Shown here piece by piece: positions 34,382 to 44,925 of a stretch of DNA of 64,000 nucleotides. The notes below the pieces were generated by a model. The model had not been told where the DNA came from and ran no database searches. It saw only the letters and a list, made by a program, of their open reading frames with translations. This DNA comes from Nocardia rhizosphaerihabitans (GTDB lineage Bacteria > Actinomycetota > Actinomycetes > Mycobacteriales > Mycobacteriaceae): NCBI RefSeq assembly GCF_014646295.1, contig NZ_BMNE01000002.1:1055440-1119439 (forward strand), read 5' to 3'. The first letter of the stretch is position 1. Each line of letters begins with the position of its first letter. A program made the position numbers and the translations under genes.

Positions 34382-36598
34382 TTACGCGGTGGTGAGGACG
34401 GGGGATACGGGCTGCTTGCGGGTGAACTCCTTGGCGAGGGTGACGCAGACGGCGGCGACCACGGTGCCTGCCAGCAGCGACAGCACGAACCAGACGAGCT
34501 GCCCGATCGCGAAGAAGACGAAGATGCCGCCGTGCGGCGCGCTCAGGGTCACGTCGGTGGCCATCACCAGGCCGCCGGTGACCGCGCCGCCGACCATCAT
34601 CGACGGCAGCACCCGCAGCGGGTCGGCCGCGGCGAACGGGATCGCGCCCTCGGAGATGAACGAGGCGCCCAGCAGCCAGGCGGCCTTGCCGTTCTCCCGC
34701 TCGGCCTCGGTGTAGAGGCGCGGGCGCAGGGTGGTCGACAGCGCCATCGCCAGCGGCGGCACCATGCCGGCGGCCATCACCGCGGCCATGATCCGCAGCG
34801 TCGCGTTGTCGGTCACCGACAGGCCGGCGGCGGCGAAGGCGTAGGCGGCCTTGTTGACGGGCCCACCGAGGTCGAAGCACATCATCACGCCCAGGATGAC
34901 ACCGAGCGCGATCGCCGAGGTGCCGGACAGGCCGTTGAGCCAGTCGGTGAGCCCGCTCGTGACGGCGGCGAGCGGCTTGCCGAGCAGCACGAACATCGCG
35001 ACGCCGACGATCAGCGACGCCAGCAGCGGAATGACCACCACCGGCATCAGCCCGCGCGCCCACGTCGGCACCGGCAGTTTGCCGACCCACAGCGCCGCGA
35101 AACCGGCAACCAGACCGCCCACGAGACCGCCGAGGAATCCCGCGCCGACGAATACCGCGATGGCGCCGGCGGTGAACCCCGGTGCGAGACCGGGCCGGTC
35201 GGCGATCGCGAAGGCGATATAGCCCGCCAGCGCCGGAACCAGGAAACCGAACGCGAGCGAGCCGATCTGGAACAGCACCGCGCCGAAGTAGGTGGCCAGC
35301 CCGCCGTCGGGCAGGTCGGTGATCGAGTTGTTCAGCACGATGTCTTTCGCGCTGTCGGAGATCTCGTAGCCACCGAGCAGGAAGCTCAGCGCGATCAGCA
35401 GACCACCCGCGGCGACGAACGGGATCATGTAACTGACGCCGGTGAGCAGGATCTGCCGCAGGCGCGTGCCCCAGCCGATGCCCTTGGTCGCCGCCTGCGA
35501 GGGTGCGGGCGTTGCGCCTCCGACGGTGGCGGCGCCCGGGGTGGTGCTCGCCGTGACGGCCTCCGCGATCATCGTGTCGGGTTCGTTGATGGCACGTTTG
35601 ACGCCGGATTCGACGACCGGCTTGCCCGCGAACCTGCCGCGATCCTTCACGCCCACATCGGTGGCGAAGATGACCGCGTCGGCGGCGGCGATGATGGCCG
35701 GGTCGAGTTTGTCGCCGCCGCTCGAGCCCTGGGTCTCCACGGCCACGTCGACACCGGCCCGTTCGCCCGCGGCGACCAGGGAGTCGGCGGCCATGTAGGT
35801 GTGGGCGATGCCGGTGGGACAAGCAGTGACTGCGACGACCTTCGGTCGCGCGCCGGAAGCCACCTCGTCCGCGGATCCGTGCTCAGCGGCAGCGGTCGCC
35901 GCCGCCTCGCCCGCTTCGGCAGCTGGCGCAACGGAAGCTGTTGCATCGCCTCCTGTTTCGGCTACCCCGACTGGTGTAGCTCCGGCTCCGGCCATCGCGT
36001 CGGTGGTAGCGGGACCAGCAGGAGTCCCGGCTGCCGCGCCCTCGGCGGTCGCCGACGAACCCGATGTTCCGGCCGCAGTTCCGGTAGTGGCAGGCGGCGG
36101 ATTGATCACGCCATCGACCAGGCCCACCACCTCCGCCGGCGTCGATGCCGACCGCAGATCGGCGACGAAGGCCGGTCGCACGAGCGCGCGAGCCAGCGAG
36201 GACAACAGCTTCATGTGCTCGGCGCCCGCCCCTTCGGGCGCGGCGATCAGGAACACCAGGTCGGCGGGGCCGTCCGGGGCACCGAAGTCGACTTTGGGCG
36301 AAAGCCGGGCGAAGGCCAGGGACGCGCCGGCGACGGCCGACGCTCGGCAGTGCGGGATGGCGATGCCGCCGGGGAGGCCGGTGGCCGACTGTGCTTCCCG
36401 GTCCAGCGCTGCCCGGCTCACCACGGCGGCGTCGCTCGCGCGGCCCGCCGCGGCGAGGGTGCCCGCGAGCGTGGTGATCACCGCGTCCTTGTCGGCGCCG
36501 AGGTCGGCGTCGAGGGTGATCAGGTCGGTGGTGATGATCGAATCGGCCATCGTGGTGTCTTTCGGGAGTGGGGGTGGAGCAGGATCGGCGGTGCTCAT
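34382..36598 (-). CDS. fruA: Fructose-specific PTS permease EIIABC
   Basis: A 738-aa fusion in the order EIIA (about residues 20-165, phospho-His83 in AIPHCRA), a long Ala/Thr/Pro-rich linker (about 165-250), EIIB (phospho-Cys in VTACPTGIAHTYMAA) and the membrane EIIC (about 370-720, YMIPFVAAGGLLIALSFLLGG in its first helix, quoted only in part). It imports fructose and phosphorylates it to fructose 1-phosphate. The ATG at 36598 overlaps the fruK stop (ATGA). An alternative start at 36550 (MADSIITT) also exists. Confidence 0.93.
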   Translation of the reverse strand: MSTADPAPPPLPKDTTMADSIITTDLITLDADLGADKDAVITTLAGTLAAAGRASDAAVVSRAALDREAQSATGLPGGIAIPHCRASAVAGASLAFARLSPKVDFGAPDGPADLVFLIAAPEGAGAEHMKLLSSLARALVRPAFVADLRSASTPAEVVGLVDGVINPPPATTGTAAGTSGSSATAEGAAAGTPAGPATTDAMAGAGATPVGVAETGGDATASVAPAAEAGEAAATAAAEHGSADEVASGARPKVVAVTACPTGIAHTYMAADSLVAAGERAGVDVAVETQGSSGGDKLDPAIIAAADAVIFATDVGVKDRGRFAGKPVVESGVKRAINEPDTMIAEAVTASTTPGAATVGGATPAPSQAATKGIGWGTRLRQILLTGVSYMIPFVAAGGLLIALSFLLGGYEISDSAKDIVLNNSITDLPDGGLATYFGAVLFQIGSLAFGFLVPALAGYIAFAIADRPGLAPGFTAGAIAVFVGAGFLGGLVGGLVAGFAALWVGKLPVPTWARGLMPVVVIPLLASLIVGVAMFVLLGKPLAAVTSGLTDWLNGLSGTSAIALGVILGVMMCFDLGGPVNKAAYAFAAAGLSVTDNATLRIMAAVMAAGMVPPLAMALSTTLRPRLYTEAERENGKAAWLLGASFISEGAIPFAAADPLRVLPSMMVGGAVTGGLVMATDVTLSAPHGGIFVFFAIGQLVWFVLSLLAGTVVAAVCVTLAKEFTRKQPVSPVLTTA

Positions 36599-37584
36599 GC
36601 CGGGGCCGGTCGGTCGGATGTCGTCCGGAGTGGCCGGGCGGTGACCGCGGCCAGCCCGATGTCCGCTGGTCCCGGCAATCCGGTGCCGGGCAGGGCGGTG
36701 GCCGCGCTGCCGTAGGCGACGGCGGTGCGGAGCCGGTCGGCAGGGTCGGCGCCGGCGAGGTCGGCGAGCAGGTAGCCGGCCAGGGCGGAGTCGCCCGCGC
36801 CGACGGTGCTGCGCGGCACGATCGGCGGTGCGGCGGCGAACCAGGCGTCCTCAGCGGTCACCAGCACGGCGCCCGCCGCGCCGAGGGTGGCCAGCACGGC
36901 GCCGACACCGCGGTCGATCAGAAGCGACGCGGCCGACGCGGCGGCGGCGGGGTCTTCGAGGTCGACCGGATCGAGGCCGGTCAGCTGGGCGAGCTCGTCG
37001 GAGTTGGGCTTGACGAGGTCGGGTGCGGCGCCGAGGGATTCGGTGAACAGCGCCAGCAGGGGAGCGTCGGAGGTGTCGACCGCGATGCGGGTGCGGCGGG
37101 CTCTGTTCGACGCGTGGAGCGGGGCCAAGGTGGCGACGAGCTGTGCGTACCAGTCGACCGGCACACCGGGCGGCAGCGAGCCGGACAGCACGATCCACTC
37201 GGCCTCGGCGGCCAGCTCGACGAGCAGGGCGGTCAGCTCGGCCAGCTCCCGCCCGGTCAGCGGCCGCCCCGGTTCGTTGATCTTGGTTGTCGTGCCGTCG
37301 GATTCGGCGATCGTCAGGTTGATCCGCGGCCCACCCGCCACCGGCACCGCGCGATATCCGATGCCGGAGGCGCGCAGCCCGTGCACGACGGGATCGTCGT
37401 CGGCGCCGGGCAGCACTGCCACGACCGGCGCACCGCCCGCCGCGACGACCCTGGCCACATTGACGCCCTTCCCGCCGGGATGCGAGGTGACGCCCGCGGC
37501 GCGATGCACCTGCCCGCGCCGCAACGGCTCGGTGAGGGTGACCGTCCGGTCCACACTCGGGTTCGCGGTCAGCGTGACGATCAT
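36595..37584 (-). CDS. fruK: 1-phosphofructokinase
   Basis: A 329-aa PfkB-family kinase that converts fructose 1-phosphate to fructose 1,6-bisphosphate. It begins MIVTLTANPSVDRTV, contains the substrate motif GGKGVNVARV, and has the PfkB signature near the end with catalytic Asp in STVGAGDSALAGYL. It is coupled to fruR upstream and fruA downstream by 4-bp overlaps. Confidence 0.94.
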   Translation of the reverse strand: MIVTLTANPSVDRTVTLTEPLRRGQVHRAAGVTSHPGGKGVNVARVVAAGGAPVVAVLPGADDDPVVHGLRASGIGYRAVPVAGGPRINLTIAESDGTTTKINEPGRPLTGRELAELTALLVELAAEAEWIVLSGSLPPGVPVDWYAQLVATLAPLHASNRARRTRIAVDTSDAPLLALFTESLGAAPDLVKPNSDELAQLTGLDPVDLEDPAAAASAASLLIDRGVGAVLATLGAAGAVLVTAEDAWFAAAPPIVPRSTVGAGDSALAGYLLADLAGADPADRLRTAVAYGSAATALPGTGLPGPADIGLAAVTARPLRTTSDRPAPA

Positions 37585-38348
37585 GCGAGCACCACCTCGA
37601 TCCCCGCGCCGACCAGCTCCGCGTGCGCGGTGGCCGGAATATCGGAATCGGTGACCAGGACATCGATGTCGTCGATACCGCCGAAGCGGACGAAATCCTC
37701 GCGGCCGACCTTGCCCGAGTCGGCGACCACGACGACCCGGTCGGCGGCGGCGATCATCGCCCGCTTCACCGCGGCCTCCTCCGGGTCCGGCGTGGACAGG
37801 CCGTGCCGCACGGTCAGCGCGTTCGTGCCGACGAAGGCGACGTCGACGCGCAGTTCACCGAGCAGCCGCAACGTCTCGGCGCCGACGGCGGCCTGGGTGA
37901 CCCCGCGCACGCGTCCGCCGAGCAGATGCACCCGCACCCCGGCGAATCCGGTGAGCCGGGTGGCGATGGGCAGCGAGTTGGTGACGGCGACGAGATCGAG
38001 ATCGGTCGGCAGCGCCGCGGCCACCCGTGAGGTGGTCGTGCCCGCGTCGAACAGCACGCTGCCGCCGGAGCCGGGCAGGAACTGCTGGGCGAGTTCGGCG
38101 ATGCGGTCCTTTTCGGCGGCGCGCGTGCTGTCACGTTCGACGGTGCCCAGTTCGATCGTGGTCAGCGCGCCGGAGACGACCGCGCCGCCGTGCACGCGCC
38201 GGATCAGGCCGAGCCGGTCGAGCACCGCGAGATCGCGGCGCACGGTCTCGGTGGTGACGCCGTACTGGTCGGCCAGTTCGGCGACGGACACCCGCCCGCG
38301 ATTCCCGATCACGGTCGCGATCGCCTGCTGCCGTTCCTCGGCGTACAT
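37581..38348 (-). CDS. fruR: DeoR-family repressor of the fructose PTS operon
   Basis: A 255-aa DeoR regulator: N-terminal helix-turn-helix (VSVAELADQYGVTTETVRRDL) and a C-terminal sugar-phosphate sensing domain (DAGTTTSRVAAAL, VVADSGKVG). The ATG at 38348 follows a strong GGAGGAAACC. It leads the operon, so it is expected to autoregulate; fructose 1-phosphate is the likely inducer in related systems. The operator is described at 38363-38382. Confidence 0.92.
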   Translation of the reverse strand: MYAEERQQAIATVIGNRGRVSVAELADQYGVTTETVRRDLAVLDRLGLIRRVHGGAVVSGALTTIELGTVERDSTRAAEKDRIAELAQQFLPGSGGSVLFDAGTTTSRVAAALPTDLDLVAVTNSLPIATRLTGFAGVRVHLLGGRVRGVTQAAVGAETLRLLGELRVDVAFVGTNALTVRHGLSTPDPEEAAVKRAMIAAADRVVVVADSGKVGREDFVRFGGIDDIDVLVTDSDIPATAHAELVGAGIEVVLA

Positions 38349-38362
38349 GGTTTCCTCCGGCT

Positions 38363-38382
38363 CATGAGAATGTGTACTCATG
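38363..38382. promoter_or_regulatory. Candidate FruR operator
   Basis: CATGAG (38363-38368) and CTCATG (38377-38382) form a perfect inverted repeat with 8-nt spacing. It lies just downstream of the -10 and 15 bp before the fruR start codon, so bound repressor would block transcription. Confidence 0.6.
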
Positions 38383-38384
38383 TT

Positions 38385-38414
38385 GTTTTATGCCTGTTTG
38401 TGTGGCTTTGTCAA
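38385..38414 (-). promoter_or_regulatory. Promoter of the fruR-fruK-fruA-ptsH operon
   Basis: On the minus strand a consensus -35 TTGACA (38414-38409) and -10 TAAAAC (38390-38385) are separated by 18 bp, in an AT-rich stretch. Confidence 0.7.
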
Positions 38415-38596
38415 TCATTTTTGGTGAGACGAGTCACAATCGTTGCCGCCGGCTATCGCGCCGCAATCGTGCCCGCGGTCACAGCGGAGCGCGGCGAGTG
38501 GCGGGTATCACGAGGGAAAGCGCTGCAGGTCAACGCATTTCGCGCAGGCTGTCACGCCGCTGTTACGCGCCACTGCGGTGATCGACACGTGCCCGG

Positions 38597-39424
38597 GTGA
38601 CGCTGACCCGCATGTGGCGAATCGCGGTGCGACCCGGTGTCCTGGCCTGCGAGGTGTGCGGCCGCCTGCCGCATCCCCGCCGCACCCGGCTGGCGCTGGC
38701 CAAGCTCGCGGCGGTGTTCCCGGTGGAACTGGCGCTGCACGCGCTGGTGATCCACCTGCACCCGCCCTATCTGCTGACCGTCGCGTTACTGACGGTCACC
38801 ACCACGATCCTGGTGATCTGGGTGGTCGAACCATCGGCGATGCGGATGCTCGGCGGCTGGCTGCACGGCCCGGAACTGCGGCATCGCGATCGGATCGACC
38901 AGGCGCAGGCGCTGTGGCGGATCAGGGTCAGGCTGGCGGACCGGCCGGGCGCGCTGGAGACGCTGGCCAAACACCTGGCGCACCGCGACGCCAACATCCT
39001 GACGGTGCATGTGCATCAACTGGAGGACGCGGTCCTGGACGAAGTGGTCGTCGCCGCGCCCGCCGAGGTCACCGCGCACACTCTCACCGCGGCGGTGGTG
39101 CAGGCGGGTGGATCGGGGGTGCGGGTATGGCCCGCCACGGTGCTGTCCCTGATCGACGGCCAGACCAAAGCGCTGGCGATCGCCGCGCGCATCGTGGGCG
39201 ATCCGGACGAATTGCCGTTGGCCGTAGCCGAACTGCTCGGTGCCCGCTATCTGGCTCCGGGCACGCCCGAGGCGGGGGACGTCAGCGAGGGCACGCTGCT
39301 GGAAATCGAGGGCGACGAATGCCGCTGGGGTTTCGTGCGTCCCGACGAACCGTTCACGCCCGCCGAGATCGCCCGCGCCCACCGGCTGGCCGACCTGGCC
39401 GCGCTGACGGCGCGACGTCGCTGA
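38597..39424 (+). CDS. ACT-domain membrane protein
   Basis: A 275-aa protein with two hydrophobic segments (residues about 33-75, LLTVALLTVTTTILVIWVV) followed by a soluble ACT domain (RIRVRLADRPGALETLAKHL, residues about 110-190). ACT domains sense amino acids or similar small ligands. The GTG at 38597 has no clear Shine-Dalgarno; ATG 38612 is an alternative. The ligand and partner are unknown. The 180 bp before it contain no feature I could support. Confidence 0.8.
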   Translation: MTLTRMWRIAVRPGVLACEVCGRLPHPRRTRLALAKLAAVFPVELALHALVIHLHPPYLLTVALLTVTTTILVIWVVEPSAMRMLGGWLHGPELRHRDRIDQAQALWRIRVRLADRPGALETLAKHLAHRDANILTVHVHQLEDAVLDEVVVAAPAEVTAHTLTAAVVQAGGSGVRVWPATVLSLIDGQTKALAIAARIVGDPDELPLAVAELLGARYLAPGTPEAGDVSEGTLLEIEGDECRWGFVRPDEPFTPAEIARAHRLADLAALTARRR

Positions 39425-39427
39425 GGG

Positions 39428-39658
39428 TCAGTCGAAGCCGAGGTCGCTGGTGAGCGGATCGCGTAGCGCGCCCTCGGCCGCGCGTAGTCGGTCGGTGACC
39501 GAGGTGAGCAGATCCATCGAATCCTGCGACAGGCCGCAGGCGAGGAGGGTGAGGTAGCGGATGGCCGCGCTGGTGAAGCGCTGAGCGAGGAGAACGTCCG
39601 GGTCGGCTGGTGCGGCCGCGGCCGAGTGTTCGACGAGGGTCACGACAGGGGCACTCAC
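39428..39658 (-). CDS. Small hypothetical protein
   Basis: A 76-aa protein with a helical C-terminal half (FTSAAIRYLTLLACGLSQDS and SVTDRLRAAEGALRD). It starts with GTG (VSAPVVTLVEHSA). It is convergent with the ACT protein, with 3 bp between stops. No domain recognised. The gap-free packing and amphipathic helices support a real gene. Confidence 0.55.
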   Translation of the reverse strand: MSAPVVTLVEHSAAAAPADPDVLLAQRFTSAAIRYLTLLACGLSQDSMDLLTSVTDRLRAAEGALRDPLTSDLGFD

Positions 39659-39764
39659 AATCTCGGAACGCGCTGCTGGTTCGCTGCTGTCTACTTACGA
39701 GTATGACGCACCTTACATCCCCCCTGCGGTTTGTGAACCACGGCTCGCATGCGAAAGTTCAGCG

Positions 39765-40940
39765 ATGAGTCAGTTCGCCGACTATCAGAACGAGATCTAC
39801 CTGGCCGCGCTCGGCGGGATCCAGCCCGAGTTCCCCATGGATTACGCGACGCTCGAGCGCAAGGCGACCGCCGCGCTACCCGATTCCCTGCTGAACTACA
39901 TCGCCGGTGGCGCGGGCGACGAGCTCACCCAGCGTCGCAATGCCGAGGCGTTCGCCGACTGGGGTCTGGTGCCGCGGATGCTGGTCGGCGCGACCGAGCG
40001 CGACCTCACCGTCACCGCCTTCGGGCAGACCTTCGCCAGCCCGCTGTTCCTGGCACCGGTCGGGGTCATCGGCCTGGTCGGCGAGAACGGCCACGGTGAC
40101 ATCGCGGTGGCGCAGGCGTCGGCGAAAACCGGTGTGCCCGCGATGTTCTCGACGCTGATGGAGGACCCGCTCGAGGACGTGCGCCCGCACGCCGGTGACA
40201 CGCCGTCGTTCTTCCAGCTGTACACGCCGAAGAACCGGGAGCTGGCCGAGAGCCTGGTCCATCGGGCCGAGGCGGCGGGTTACGCGGGCATCACCGTCAC
40301 CCTCGACACCTGGGTCCCCGGCTGGCGCCCCCGCGACCTGGCGTCGGGCAACTTCCCGCAGCTGCGCGGTCACGTGCTGAAGAACTACACCAGCGACCCG
40401 GTGTTCCAGGCGATGGTCGGCTCCGACGATCCGAAGATGATTGTCCTGCACTGGATCTCGACCTTCGGCAACTCGCTGACCTGGGACGACCTGACCTGGC
40501 TCCGCTCGATCACCGACCTGCCGCTCATCCTCAAGGGCATCTCGCACCCCGAGGACGCGCGCAAGGCGATCGACTTCGGCGCCGACGGCATCTACTGCTC
40601 CAATCACGGTGGCCGCCAGGCCAACGGCGGCCTCAGCGCGCTGGAGACACTGCCCGCTGTCGCCGCCGCCTGTGACGACCGGGTGCCGGTGCTGTTCGAC
40701 TCCGGTGTCCGCTCCGGCGCCGACGTGGTGAAGGCGCTGGGTCTGGGCGCGACCATGGTCGGCCTCGGCAGGCCGTACGTGTACGGGCTGGCGCTGGGCG
40801 GGGTGCGCGGACTGGTGCACCTGTTGCGCAGTTACGCCGCCGAGGCCGATCTGCTGATGGCGGTCAACGGGTACCCCGATGTCGCCGCGGTGCGCGCGAA
40901 CATCCGGCCGACCACCCGCGGAAACGCGACGAGAGGCTGA
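39765..40940 (+). CDS. Lactate 2-monooxygenase-like FMN enzyme
   Basis: A 391-aa alpha-hydroxy-acid oxidase/dehydrogenase family flavoprotein. It has LFLAPVGVIGL near the FMN site, the substrate/FMN segment SFFQLYTPKNRELAESLV, flavin-contacting Lys in LILKGISHPEDA, the catalytic His-Gly in SNHGGRQANG, and DSGVRSGADVVKALGLGA for FMN phosphate. Length and the long loop after VTLDTWVPGWRPRDL fit lactate 2-monooxygenase (L-lactate plus O2 to acetate, CO2 and water). A lactate oxidase or related role cannot be excluded. Confidence 0.87.
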   Translation: MSQFADYQNEIYLAALGGIQPEFPMDYATLERKATAALPDSLLNYIAGGAGDELTQRRNAEAFADWGLVPRMLVGATERDLTVTAFGQTFASPLFLAPVGVIGLVGENGHGDIAVAQASAKTGVPAMFSTLMEDPLEDVRPHAGDTPSFFQLYTPKNRELAESLVHRAEAAGYAGITVTLDTWVPGWRPRDLASGNFPQLRGHVLKNYTSDPVFQAMVGSDDPKMIVLHWISTFGNSLTWDDLTWLRSITDLPLILKGISHPEDARKAIDFGADGIYCSNHGGRQANGGLSALETLPAVAAACDDRVPVLFDSGVRSGADVVKALGLGATMVGLGRPYVYGLALGGVRGLVHLLRSYAAEADLLMAVNGYPDVAAVRANIRPTTRGNATRG

Positions 40941-41077
40941 TGCCGGACGGTCCGGATACCCGTCACCGGACGGGTTTTCGGGCCGTGAAGGTGGCACGGC
41001 TGCGAACATGTCGGTGCCGTGCGGCATCATCTCCAGCACACCACGCTGTAGAACGCACCAACCTTCCGGAGTCCACG

Positions 41078-41839
41078 ATGTCCTCGCCGAGCACCAAGTC
41101 CGCATCCCGCCGATCAGCCAAGCAGGTACTGTCCGAGGCCGAGCTCGCGCGCATCGCCGGCGAGCTGGCCGAAGGCAAACCGCCGATGGTGTGGTTCACC
41201 GCCGCCGCCGTCGGTGTCGCCGAGGGCAAGTCGGGCAAGGTCGTCGCACTCGGCGATCCGTCCGACGGCGACTTCCTGCAGGTAAAGCCCACCGGTTCCA
41301 AAGATGTGCTGTCGTTCGGACCGAGCGAGGTGACGCTGACCAAGCCGGCCCGCGCGACTACCGTAGCGCCGGGCGGATCCTCGCGGACCCGTCCGGAGAG
41401 CGTGCCCGAGCCGAGCAACCGAAAGGACACCACTGTGACCCAGCCGTCGACCCTGCCGAGCACGGCCCCGACGCCCCCCGCGCCGCGCCCGCTCGCGCCA
41501 GTGCCCGACGAGTCCGCCGCCGCCCCCAAGCCGGCGACGCCGCGCCCGGCGAAGGCACCCGCGGCGCGTAAGCCCAAGGCGCCCGAGGTGACCGTCACGC
41601 TGACCGGTTCCGCCGACGGCGAATGGATCGTCGATGTGGTCAACGGCAAGAAGCGCAGTGTGAAGGGGCTCGCGGTGAGCAGCGGTGCCGTCGCCCAGGC
41701 CGCCAAGATCCTGCACCCCGAGGTCGAGGAAGTCGTGGCCGGGATCCTGGAAGCGGCGCGCGGCGCGCAGCAGGCCAAGGTCGCCCAGCTGCAGGCCGAA
41801 CTGGAGGCGGCCAAAAGGCTCCTCGCTGAGTTGAATTGA
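41078..41839 (+). CDS. DUF6319-type protein with Ala/Pro/Lys-rich linker
   Basis: A 253-aa protein: an N-terminal domain (residues about 20-90, LARIAGELAEGKPPMVWFTA), an Ala/Pro/Lys-rich linker (residues about 110-175), and a C-terminal coiled-coil-like end (QAKVAQLQAELEAAKRLLAEL). The ATG at 41078 follows GGAG; the longer in-frame start overlaps the preceding gene and lacks family character. An internal GTG near 41435 is preceded by AAAGGA and could yield a short form. The family name is from memory. Its stop codon is the first element of repeat copy B. Confidence 0.7.
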   Translation: MSSPSTKSASRRSAKQVLSEAELARIAGELAEGKPPMVWFTAAAVGVAEGKSGKVVALGDPSDGDFLQVKPTGSKDVLSFGPSEVTLTKPARATTVAPGGSSRTRPESVPEPSNRKDTTVTQPSTLPSTAPTPPAPRPLAPVPDESAAAPKPATPRPAKAPAARKPKAPEVTVTLTGSADGEWIVDVVNGKKRSVKGLAVSSGAVAQAAKILHPEVEEVVAGILEAARGAQQAKVAQLQAELEAAKRLLAELN

Positions 41840-41989
41840 GCGCTGGCGCGCTCGAGGTCGCGGCCCCTCCTGTCCCGCCGGTCAGGCACCGTTGCTTGCT
41901 CCTTCGTCGCCTACGCAACGGCGCCTGACCGGCGGGACGGCCGCGACGGCCGACTGCGTCGGCCTGCCCCTCCTCGAGGTCGGGGCGTG
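41838..41989. repeat. Dispersed intergenic repeat, copy B, with inserted hairpin
   Basis: It shares with copy A, in order, GAGCGCTGGCGCGCTCGAG, TCGCGGCCCCT, TGTCCCG, ACGGCCGCGA and CCTCCTCGAGGTCGG. Between TGTCCCG and ACGGCCGCGA it carries an extra hairpin: 24-nt arms at 41872-41895 and 41915-41938 pair at 23 of 24 positions. It lies between convergent genes, as copy A does. Confidence 0.8.
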
Positions 41990-42020
41990 CGGGGCCGGGT
42001 GGTCAGGTCCGTTCCCGTAT

Positions 42021-43523
42021 CTAAACGGCTGTGCTGCTTCGGTTTCCCGCGTGGAGGATCGGGCGGTGCGCGGTGGCCTTGCGGAGGCCGTCGTGGAAGG
42101 CGAGTCCTAGCCGGTATTCCTTGGCGTGATACATCGCGGCATCGGCTTCGCGGATCAGGTCGTAGACCGTGGAATCGGTCGGGCGGGTGGTCAGGCAGGC
42201 GACGCCGATGCTGGCGGTGATGGGGATCTCGCCGCAGCTCAGGTCGAAGGGGCGGATGAACGCGCCGAGCAGCTGCTGGGCGAGGACGGCGGCTTCGGCG
42301 CGGGATCTGGCGGCGAGGACGACGAACTCGTCGCCGCCGTAGCGGGCGGTGACATCGGTGCGCCGGGTGGTGCGGCGGATGCGGGCGGCGGCCTCGGCGA
42401 TCAGTTCGTCGCCGACGGCGTGCCCGTAGCTGTCGTTGACCATCTTGAAACCGTCGAGGTCGATGAACAACAGGCACAACGGTTTTCCGGCCCACTCCCG
42501 GCGGTGCCGGTGCGGTGCGCGTAACAGCGCGGCCCGGTTGAACAGACCGGTGAGCAGATCGTGGTCGGCCTGGTACTGGGCCCGCCGTTCGCTGCGCAGG
42601 CTGCGGGCGATGGCGCGTTCGCTGCGTACCAGCACCCCGACCAGCAGCAGGGTGAGCAGCAGACAGATCACCACGCGGTCGCCCGCCCCGAGATCGGCGC
42701 CGACGACGCTGACCAGCGAGGCGGCGACCAGGGCCACCGCGATCACCCCGGCGCGCCTGCGGGAGCGATGCGGGTGCACGTCGTCGGCCGCGTGGGTCGC
42801 GCCCATGGTCGGGTGCAGCGCGGCCAACCCGGCCAGCAGATACGCCCACTGCTGCGGCACCAGCGCGAACTCGCTGCCGACGATGACAGTGCCTGCCGCC
42901 GTGAGACTTTCGATCAGACCACCGACGAGCACCGCGATCATCGCCGCCTGCAGCAGCCGCAGCGAGGTCTCGGTGCGGACCACGGTGGCCAGTGAATGCG
43001 CGAGCACGGTCAGCAGCAGCGCGTCGATCACCGGATAGCTCGCGGCCAGCACGGTGTCGAAACCGGTGTGGTTGCGCAGGATCGGCGAGATCAGGAACGT
43101 CCACGACGCCAGCAGGGCACTGAGCCCGATCAGGGTCGAGTCGAGCCACAGGTCGCGGGCGCCGACCAGCCGACGCGGTTGCAGCCAGCCCACCGCGGCC
43201 AGTCCGAGGCACAGGTAGGCGGCCACGGTGCACACATCGTCGACCGGGTGCCAGGACGCGTGCACGCCGAGTTCCCGTATCGCGGTGCCTGCGGCGAACA
43301 GCGGAACCGAGGCGGCCAGCAGATACCACGGCAGCCGATGGGCGGGCCGGTGGCTGTAGAGGCCGATGCCGATCATCGCCAGACTGCCCGCGACGATGAC
43401 GACGAGCAGCAGAAACGACAGCGACCGCGCCCCGAACAGGGGCGCGATCAGCGCGGCCCCCGCCGCGCCGACCAGGACCGCGCACCAGCGCAGGCTCCCG
43501 TGGTGTGTCTCGCTGATGGTCAT
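42021..43523 (-). CDS. Membrane diguanylate cyclase (GGDEF)
   Basis: A 500-aa protein with about eight membrane helices in residues 10-300 and a C-terminal GGDEF domain (about 320-480). The active-site motif is intact (RYGGDEFVVLAA), preceded by the inhibitory I-site RRTD five residues earlier, and by FIDLDGFKMVND. It should make c-di-GMP from GTP and be subject to product inhibition. No EAL domain is fused. The ATG at 43523 follows GAGGGGGCG; a much longer ORF upstream overlaps galK and is an artefact. Confidence 0.9.
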   Translation of the reverse strand: MTISETHHGSLRWCAVLVGAAGAALIAPLFGARSLSFLLLVVIVAGSLAMIGIGLYSHRPAHRLPWYLLAASVPLFAAGTAIRELGVHASWHPVDDVCTVAAYLCLGLAAVGWLQPRRLVGARDLWLDSTLIGLSALLASWTFLISPILRNHTGFDTVLAASYPVIDALLLTVLAHSLATVVRTETSLRLLQAAMIAVLVGGLIESLTAAGTVIVGSEFALVPQQWAYLLAGLAALHPTMGATHAADDVHPHRSRRRAGVIAVALVAASLVSVVGADLGAGDRVVICLLLTLLLVGVLVRSERAIARSLRSERRAQYQADHDLLTGLFNRAALLRAPHRHRREWAGKPLCLLFIDLDGFKMVNDSYGHAVGDELIAEAAARIRRTTRRTDVTARYGGDEFVVLAARSRAEAAVLAQQLLGAFIRPFDLSCGEIPITASIGVACLTTRPTDSTVYDLIREADAAMYHAKEYRLGLAFHDGLRKATAHRPILHAGNRSSTAV

Positions 43524-43745
43524 CAACGCCCCCTCGATCGTTTTGCTGCGCACGTGACGAGCGCCGATCGAACGTGAGAGACGCTCAAAACCTTTACAAC
43601 TCAGTCGATCATGACACGTTCGGTGGCCCGATGTCGCGCCCTTGACGGCATTGCCGGATACCGATTCGGCACCCGAGGTTCCGCACCGGCGAGCGGCGGT
43701 GTGTGCTGGGATCGCGGAGCGGACGAGCAGCGGGAAGGGACACGA

Positions 43746-44924
<1,179 letters not shown>

Positions 44925-44925
44925 A

